A stretch of 64,000 bases of DNA from Myripristis murdjan (Eukaryota; Chordata; Actinopteri; Holocentriformes; Holocentridae), in contig NC_043996.1 of the NCBI RefSeq assembly GCF_902150065.1, positions 10,425,485 through 10,489,484 on the forward strand, given 5' to 3'. Under the pieces are notes generated by a model that saw only the letters and a program-made list of their open reading frames with translations, searched no databases and had not been told where the DNA came from. The translations under genes and the position numbers were made by a program. Positions 12,692 to 22,700 of this stretch are shown one piece after another. Positions within the stretch are counted from its first letter, which is position 1. Each line of letters begins with the position of its first letter.

Positions 12692-15600
12692 TTTTTTATT
12701 TTTTTTTCTCACGACAGTATTGTCTGGTAAGATTGTGGTATTGTTTTCACTGTAATTTTATCTTATTTTTTTCTCTTTTGTTAAGATGGAGAGAATCTTC
12801 CAAACTGCACTGAACAACCTTTGCAAGAAACATCACTGAAGAGAGCCACTGATATAGAGAAAATTTTGCTCAGTCTGCCTCCGTCCATCAAAACATATCC
12901 TCTTTGGATTTGTCATGAAAATGTCATGGGTCAAAAGTACGTATCACCAACTTAATTATGTCTAGCATTATGATAGATTTTGTTCTAATTGTTTGGGGTA
13001 GTTTGTCTGGCTGTCTGTCTATTAATCCTTCATGTTTGCAAATTTGACTACTCAGCTTGCTGTTGACCCCAGAGAGAACGTCATGGGGTCAGAAAAATTG
13101 CCGGATTTTGTCCATTAGGCAACATGGATGTCATCACCAAAATTCATCATGATCCACAAAATAGAGATTCCTGTCTTTTCAACTTTATGTTGTCATACAA
13201 CCAAACTGCATTCTCAGTAATGTTTTGAAGGGGACATATTTTGTAATTGGATTACATTTGTTTCCAACATATCACTGGGATGTTTTTAATCACTTATTCT
13301 GAAGATTGCGCAAGGACATCGGTGTGGTGGTGGATGGGTCAACATTAGTTACATTATGTTGCATTGCATTTCTTTAACCAAGTGGTTTTTATACTTAAAC
13401 CTAACCTTGCCCTAAACTTGATCACGTAGTTTCATGCATAGACTTAACCTTGTTAAGTATTTTTGGTGGTTCAAGGTGATGAAACTGCCTAAATTGATGC
13501 CCAAAATGATATACAAAATATATTGATTAGATTTGTGGTACATCAGAAACAAACATAATCCGCAATAAAATATGTTTCCCCCAAATGTAACTAAGAATGC
13601 AGTGTAGTTGTACGGAAATGAAATTCATCAGAGAAAGGGTTGAAATAGACTTAGAAATATGCCTCTCTGGACTCAACTGCTGAGTGACCAACATGTTGAT
13701 ATACGTATAGGCTCCTGCTCACCAGTGGGGCAAAAATGATGCTTAAATACATCAGTACAACACAAGAAAACCTACTACATGCTGTTTTGCTTTGTATCTG
13801 AGACTGTGATTCAGAGGGGTATGTTAACTTCTTTGTCTCACCTTGCCTTGCCTTGTGATCCAGTTTTCATGGTATTATGAATACAACAGCATGCAAGGTG
13901 CTGAATTTGCATCAGTGTGACTAGGATTTTTTGCCCTAACCTTTATTGATAATATTAAGCTTTCAGATAAATATTGAGAAGACTTTTGGAGATATGGCAG
14001 AAGGCTTGAAACAGTTCCCTCATCTTGTTGTGACTCCACCACTGTCGTTGAAGGCAGTAGGAACACAGGGACCACTTCTTGTTCTCCTGAGTGAAGGTAC
14101 AATATAAAATCAGAATCATAATGACTAACAGAAATAAATGTACAGGGAATTGTTGTTGTAGCATTGCAGGGACCGATGGACATACCACAGAATAACATGA
14201 TTACTTTAGAAATGGTATAAGCAAAAACAGGATCTCGCACAGGGTGGAATGGAACAGTGCAGGATGGTAGATAGATACTACCCCACATATAAATGCTTTT
14301 GATCGCACCTTACATTCAGCCAGTGGTGCATGTCCTGTAGTAGACTAGCTGCAGATGAGAGAGTGCATCAACCTCTTTTTAGCGATCAAACAGACAGGTG
14401 AATATCAAGAGAAATATAGCAACATATACAGGGAAAAAAGATTGCTGGATCTGTTTTAGGCTTAATGTGTTTTAGGTACAATATAAATAAAGGCCCAAAC
14501 ACTGCAGAGCACCATGGAAGCATCAAGCCTTTTGCATGAAAAATAAAGGCCGAAATACATTGTGCAGCTCCAGTAACTTTCCTTTCTCTCATATCAAAGG
14601 ATGTAATTATTCAGTTAACATGCTGATTAGCTGTAATTTTCATGTAAATACAAATACACTAAAAAATGGCACACTTAAGTATGTTTTCACAAATAGAATT
14701 TATCAGTGCAGTATTAGCTATGCCAATTTTAAGGAATAGACATAGGTAGTGGACCCTTGGCCAGGCAGCCTATTGTTATTGCCTACAAAAATGAATTGAG
14801 TAGTCCTGTCTAGTCCAGAACTACAAATCTTGTTCATGGGGCCATTCTTATCTTCATTAAAATCTTATTTTTTTCTGTCCAAAGTAATAAAAAAACAGCA
14901 TGTGTTAAGTTTTGTGTAAAGTAAAATGTTGTTACTTAATTATTAATAATGATGTGAATGAGTTGTTTATTAGCATTCTCTTCTCCGCAGACAACCTTGG
15001 TGTTTATGTGGGTAAATATAAAGCAACCCCTGAGGCAATTCAAGTGTATGATTGTATTGCTGGCAAATTAAAAACATTGGATGTCGACGTGCTGGCAGCC
15101 CAGTGAGTACCTCAACCTTGTTTACAGTTCAAGCTCAAAGTATGGAGGAAATCAAGTAATGACAGAAATGATAAATGGATTAGTTGGACGATGCAACATA
15201 TTTTCCAATGGAAAAGTTGGATTCTGCACCTGTTATTAACACTCTTCATTCAAAGCTTTTGCATTTTTAAATGACCTGATGAAATGATACAGTAGATTGA
15301 GTTGATATATTGATTAAGTAAGTATGTCCCTTTGTTTTAAAAATGTGAGTTTACATTTTAACTTTTCCACAGAACTGGTGATCACAGAGATGACCATACC
15401 TTTGTCACAAGCAGGACTCCTAAAGAGGCTATATTGGTAATGTTTACATTGTCTCTAACATGATGCTTAATATCATGGAGCATTGTGAAAATACCTCACT
15501 TTTGCATACACAGGGAATAATCCTATCCCATACGCCATCTTATCATGAATTCCAGGCCAAGCCCCTTTGAGAGGAAAAGCAAGGATTCATTCTTGATAGT

Positions 15601-16672
15601 GCTGGGCGGTATGACCAAAAATGTATATCACGGTATTTTTCAAAATTATATCAGTTTCACAGTATATCACGGTATTTTTTTCATGCACGACTGTGTTAAC
15701 CACATTTTCTAATGATTTGGAGAAGAATTACTGCAGTAAATTAACTTAGAATGACCTATTTTACTCTCATGAGAAATGAATACTGGACATTTATGTCCAG
15801 ACAACTGGACATTAATTTCCAAGCTGTCCACCCTAGTATTAATACAGGTTTACATGGCAACACAAAATGATGCAAAAAGGTGGCACTCATGATTCTAATG
15901 AAGTGAAGGAATCAGAATGCGTGACAGTTGCAGTCAAAATACAGAACCTTTTTATTATGCAAATTTAAGGCCACTTGCATTAATATGCAGACTGATTTGA
16001 CTGATTTAACAATATGTTAAAATATTATTATTTTAAAAATGTGAATTACTTATCAAATAGACCTAACAGTTCAGCTACTAATGCAGGGGTGGGCAATCAT
16101 GTGCCATGGAGGGCCGAGAGGCTGCAGGTTTTCTTTCCAACCAAAAACTCCACCAGGTGATTTCACTGATTACCTCACCTTCAAGCAGAGGGCAGGGACT
16201 AATCAGTGAAATCAGCTGGTGTGGTTTTTGGTTGGAAAGAAAACCTGCAGCCTCTCGGCCCTCCATGGCACATGATTGCCCACCCCTGTACTAATGAATG
16301 AGCAGTAGTATGCATGTGATAACATAGATTGAAAAATAAGCCGAAGTGATACGTCTTCTCTGAATAGACAAGCTAAGCCAGTGTGCTGCTGTTAGCCAGT
16401 AAAAATAGAGCAGAGTGGCAACTCTTCACTTTGTTACACAGTCTATGTCAGTGCGCTGCTGTAGCCTGGAAAGTCTCTGTGCCTTTGCCAGACGGATTTT
16501 TTGAAGCCGAAGAACTTCCAGACAGCCGACACAGCTCCTCTTTTTGATAAAAGTTCTTCAGCTTCATTTTCTGGTCCCCACTGCTTAGTGAGTGCAACTG
16601 CAAAAACAGTCCCCCCTCCAACGATGTCCCGCGGCGCTACGTTCCGCGTGCTGTTCCAAACATTATGTGCGC

Positions 16673-16708
<36 letters not shown>

Positions 16709-19700
16709 GGTATTGGGGTATCTGAAAAATTTATATCATAAAAAAAAATAACACCGGTATTCGGTATGAACCGGTATACCGCCCAGCACTAATTCTTGAG
16801 ATTGTGTACATTAAAACTAAAATGTGTACAACTCATTTTTTTAAATTAAAAAACAATAAAAAATTATATTGTTATTCTTGACCTAACTTTTTGTCAGGTG
16901 ATGGTAGATTCAAGCTCATCCATGAATGCGGATTGCTATGGAAGTGTGGAAATGAAGAGAATCAATGCAGTAAAAGAGCTCTTTGACAACTTTGCAACAC
17001 GGACCATGGCTTACGATTTTCATCATGTAATTGGCCTTGTGAAGTTTGACTCCACAGTGAAAACCCTCCACACATTTACAGAAACTCTGGAAAAGTTCAA
17101 GGTAAACGTTTTACTCCATCTATGAAGTCTTCATAAACACTCAATCAGGATCTGTCTGAGATCTGTCATACATATGCAGAGGAACCTAAACAAATGCCTT
17201 GAAACGGTCATGAACATGAATGTAGATGTTGAGGGTCAACTATGTTTTACATTTATAGGAACACATACGTAATCTTGAGGCAAATGGACGCACCGTGCTG
17301 TATGATGCCTTACAACACGGAGTGTCCGAGCTGGAAAAAGTCAAGACAAGGTTCCCTGACTGCAGACTGCGTATCATATGCCTCACAGATGGAAATGATG
17401 TTGGGTAAATTTCCCTTTCTTTGTTGGTTAGTTATGGTGTCATGACTATATAATTAATTCTTTATAATGAATCATTCATCCAGAATCATCCAGAATTGGT
17501 CATCCATTAATATCATGCTCTTAAGGTGTTTGAAACAACTGCAAATTGTGCTGTTTTGGAGTGATATGAGAGCATATCTTAATCTTTGTTCACAGATCTG
17601 CAGCAAAGCCAGTTACTGTTGCAGCCAACCTGATAAAATCTAATATCGTTGTGGATGCAATAATACTTGGAAAAGTCGACAACAATATGCTGCATGGAAT
17701 TAGCAATGCAACAGGTATGAGATCACTGAAGGACAATTTCCTAAACTTTTTTGTTCTGGACTTAATCAAGTGTGCATAATTGGACACAAAACAAAACAAG
17801 ATAAAAAAAATGCTTGTTATGTCTCATTTCAAGACTTTGATTGTCCTTTCATTTGAAATGATCATTTAAAAGATGACAATATTGACCATATCCATAAAAC
17901 TCCTAACAGTGGCCCTTGCATCATGACCTATCAGCAGAGATGCATATAAACTGTAAAAAATTAATTCTCAAATTCCAGTTTAATTTTTAAACAACATTCA
18001 TTCCACATATTCCAAACTCGAGCACAGAAATGTTTTAAAGGAATACTCCAAAGTTTTGGGAAAAACACCCTTTTTCCGACTCCCTTAGACTGACACAAGA
18101 TGTTCGATACCATTTTCACCTCTGTACGTCCATGGTGCAGTTCCTTTGGGTAGCATTCATTAGCCTAACTCTGGCAAAGTGAAAAAGTAAACCTTATAGC
18201 AACTCTGAAGCTGCCTTATAAAAAAAAAAGTGATCCACATACTGCTGAAGGTGTAAGTAGATCTGGCATCAATTAACTTCTCCTAAAATGACTTTTTTAT
18301 TGCAAGACATGTATTTCAAATCCACACGATAAACTGTGTGAACAAGACCACTTAGGAGTTGCTGTAAGGTTTATTTTTTCACTTTGACGGAGCTTGGCTA
18401 ATGACTCCCATAGACTTCAAGTGTTTATGCTAAGCTAACACAAAATGCTACCCACAGGAACCTTCCACTGGATGTACAAAGGTGAAAATGGTATCTAACA
18501 TCTTGTCTCAGTCTGGGTAACTTGGAAAAGGGGTATTTTGCCCAAAACTTTGGAATAGTACTTTAACGTATAATTTTTAACATCAGTAAATCGTCACAGT
18601 GCACATATTGAAAATGTCATTAGCATGTTTTCCTATTCCTAAATATGAATTACCATATTTTGTACATAATAATTACTGCTTTGTGGGCAATGAACTCAGT
18701 CACTAAATGTATCTACCACATGTCTGAAATCCATATTACTTTAAGGGGGTTGCTGTTTCAAGCCAGAGACAAGCAAAGATGGTCTGAAGCTCTTTGAGAT
18801 TGAGACTGTTCTTTCGTTGGAAATGAGGAAACTCAAGAAAAAACTTGACCCGTCTTCCATCACAAGTGAGGTTAGTTTGGCTGCAGTGGCTTGAAGTTTT
18901 CTGAAAATAACACATGACAGCAATAAGATAAGTTTATTTCCTGTCAATTTACAAAGCATCTTGTCTTTTCACAGAGCATTTTAACACAGATGTTTGCCAG
19001 CCATGGGTACGATGCAGCTCCAGAGGTTTCCCTGCCGAGCGAGGTGAATAGTAAAGTGACAATGACAGAGAGGTAAGTGATAGATCTGATTTGCTAAGCA
19101 TAGAAGCCATCTTTGTTCACGCTGTTGTGCTTGCTAAATATGTAATCAATAGAATGTAATCATAGAAAGCAAACCTATCTCACGTCAAGCAATTCCAGAT
19201 CCTGATTTCCTTTGTTCTTTTAGGAGAGCGCCACTTAAAGGAGGGTTCATAGCTTCCTCCCTAATGACAAAAATGACAACTGGCTTTAAAAAACCTACTG
19301 TTAGTCTTAAATGTATGAACTGCAGTTTGTTGACATGCTGACAGGAGATATGAGAAAAAGTGCTAGGAATTTGTCTTGTGTTGCTTGCCTGTGCCCACAA
19401 AAGCATGGTCTGTGCTGCAATAATCACCGGCCATAATATCAACTCAGCAGGTTTTTTTGACAAACTGTGTAGTAATCAAAAATGGTTACATTTGAACCAC
19501 TAGTTACCTTTCCAAACAGTGCTCTGAAGAAGAAGATTCGGGAGTGTAAGACTGGGCGTTTCATGGAGAAAGACAAACGCATCTTGGAGGAGCTGAAGAG
19601 CCTGCATTGTGACCCACATCCCTTCTTCAATGTTTTTCCGTCAGAATCAGACTTCAGTAAGTGGCCTTGTGTTTTCAGCTTGTTCATACATTTGCCTAGG

Positions 19701-22700
19701 CTGTGATTACCTACACCACAACTACTGTGCTCATTTCAACAGTCGGTGACATCAGTGAAAACCAGCATGTTAGAGTGGGTACTTTGTCATGAAATTATTT
19801 TGTCTTTTTATGATCTAGGTATTCCTCAAAAAATCCTGTTTTTAATACCTTCGCTTTCAATTATTTTGTTTACTTTTTGTCCTTTGTAATAAAATAAATG
19901 TATTACTAGTTCAGGTTTCCATAAATGGATCAAAAAGGATCCATATGCATTTCCAATGGAGATTTCCTCCTTAAGTATTAAGTATAAAGCCTGTGTATTG
20001 TTGAGCACACTTCAAATTTCAGTGGTGTAACCACTTATCAAGACTATTTTGCACATTATTCTTTATATAAAATAATATTACATCATATCATGTCAATGTA
20101 ATATAATATCATATCATATCATGTCAGCAATATCAATATTATGCTGGTTCTGCATGAACTCTTTTTATGCTAAATTGATAACAATTGCATAACATTGCAC
20201 ATTTATTACCACAGGTTGTACAGAGGTTTTTTTAATTGTTTGTTTTTTTCTTTGATTAATCATCAAATCAGCCTTTCTAGATAGCCAGCTAACATAGTGT
20301 AGCTAAGTTAGATAGTTAGTAAGAGTAGTAGAGTTGGGTGGGTGTTTTGTTGACAGAACAGAGCAACAAGAGAGAGGTAGATGCTGAGGCTACTGGCCTG
20401 GGACATTTATTTTAAATTTTCACATGGCCACTAACCTGCAGCCAAAGCACATAATTGGTTTGGAAGCCCATATATTAGGTGGATTACTGGTTTGATTTGA
20501 TGGTTAAGTATAGCTGTTATCCACTAGTTAAATACGCTTCTGTTGCACAAATAACCATATTTTAAATTAGAAATCATTGTGATGCAGACCAAATATGTTT
20601 ATTTTGATAAAGTTTGGCAAAAAGGATGAAAATAATCACCTTAAATTATTGAAAAATACATTGAATCTAATACAGTTCATTTGTGAGCATTTGAGTGTAG
20701 TGCTCAATCAGTTATGCATCTAACTATTGTTACATTTTGGAGAGCGACCTGATAACATATTCAGTCTGGGCTGTGTCAAGAGCTCAAAAAATGTCATCCT
20801 GGTTTTACTAGATCTTAGTGCTGCCTGCGACACTGAGGATCGTGACATGTTTTTGACACTAGAACAGTGTTTTCGTATTAAGGGTACAGCACTAAACTGG
20901 TTTAAATCCTATCTTAAAGATAGGGAAGATTTTCTATTCATCTGCCCCAGTCACCTATGGAGTCCCTCGGGGATCCATCCTGCGGCCAGTTCTATTCTGT
21001 CTGTATGCTACACCATGGTAACATTATTAGAAAGTAAAGCATATCCTGTCACTTTTACGCTGATGATTCAAAGCTGTAACTCCTGCTAAAATCTAGGGAT
21101 TCCAGCTAGCCTCCCAGGGACTGTCTTGGGGACATTCAAGGGTGCTTAGGGTACCCTAAACATTTTTGGATGTTTAGGGTAGGTCCAAAAAACAACAGCC
21201 ATGTTCCACAATTGTCAAGGAGCCTGGGAGTGCTGAACTGGTCATAATCTGAGTTTGGTCCAGTTAATTTGAGTCCATCAGACAGTTCTTGCCTGTCTGC
21301 ATGATTTTTTCCTGAGACCAGCACATTAAACTCCTCTAATTTATGAATGTGACTTCATGCATCAAAATATACCATCTTAATAGGCGAGGGCAAGTGGTTA
21401 ATCACCCGTGTAGAAAAAATGGCATGTATAATCACTTGATTCTTACACAAAGAAATGAACAGGAGGGGTAGTATTTCACATTTTCTTGGCTATTAGAGAC
21501 AATAACCAAATATTTACATGTGGAGGGGCATGGAAAAACAGTTTTGTGAAATGAGGGCCCTGAGTCGTAAATATCAGTGATTTTTAATTAAAGCTATATT
21601 GGTTTGGTGAGAAACAAGTCATTCACCAATCTGCTGTTGTATATCTTTTCTCAACCTTTCAGCATTCTGGAAGATTCTCATGCAAGGCCCTCCTGACACA
21701 CCTTACGAGAATGGGGTCTTTGAGCTGTTTTGCCAGTTTGGTCCTGACTACCCAGTGAAACCTCCAGTTGTCCGCTTTATCACACCTGTATCCTACTAAA
21801 AAATACACAATTTAATAATTGGTGATTCACACTATGCATATACATCTTCACATATTTAAGTGTTTCTTGTGTTGCTTGTTTTTTCAGAGGTAGTGTTTCC
21901 TCTCTATCAACAATTTCAGTTATTATAAACAGTATTCATGCTTTCATAGAAACTGACGCATTGTTTTCTTAACATTAACAAAGGTTTACCACTGCAATGT
22001 AAACAATGTCGGCCGCATCTGCCACAACATATTTGATCGTAACTACAATGCCCACATCACCATGAGAGAAATCCTAGATGCCATATACGGACTGCTCATC
22101 ATCCCCGAGCCTGAAGATCCACTGGACAGGTTAGATTTAAACACAATCATGAATAAGTTGCATATTGAGGCAATGCAGGTAGACCCCATTGCCCACAATT
22201 CCTTGATAAACTGATTTTAAATGTTACCCATGTATGAGGGAAACATGTGGCCTCATTGTAATAATTTGTATTTGATTATAATAGTATCCATTGGTAAACT
22301 ATAGATTATTATTGGCATTATTTATAATTATTTGATTACTCCAACATGAAGAGGCTGATCTACAAAAATCAATCAATCAATCAATCTTGAATGTGGTAAC
22401 ATGGGTAGCTAACATGGGACTAGTGCAGCAACTGTCACCCCACAATGTAAAGCCATATGCAACTGGGGCAAATTTTATTCTGATGCTCACAGCTGTCAAG
22501 GTCTATACTTTTATCTTACACAGAAGAATACATTTAGGGGTTAGGATATAAGAAATTTAAACTACACATATTTAGTCAATATAGAAGAGAGCTTTCTTTT
22601 GTGTATTTTATGATGTGTGATGGCAAAATAAGACTAGGTGAACCTAGTGCAAGCTTTACTGCTCAGAATTTGGTGTAAAATGTAATAATCTGCTTGTTTT

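Larger units (their letters stand above)
10890..15436 (+). other. Central exons of unassigned fold
   Basis: Seven exons encode about 290 residues between the ubiquitin-like domains and the VWA domain. The first part (KKVIAYIRKLTGCNPLAQSL, IVEGLYILFREILPQL) reads as amphipathic helices. The second (ATDIEKILLSLPPSIKTYPL, LLVLLSEDNLGVYVGKY) mixes strands and helices and runs into the VWA domain. I recognise no family and see no transmembrane segment. Confidence 0.55.
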
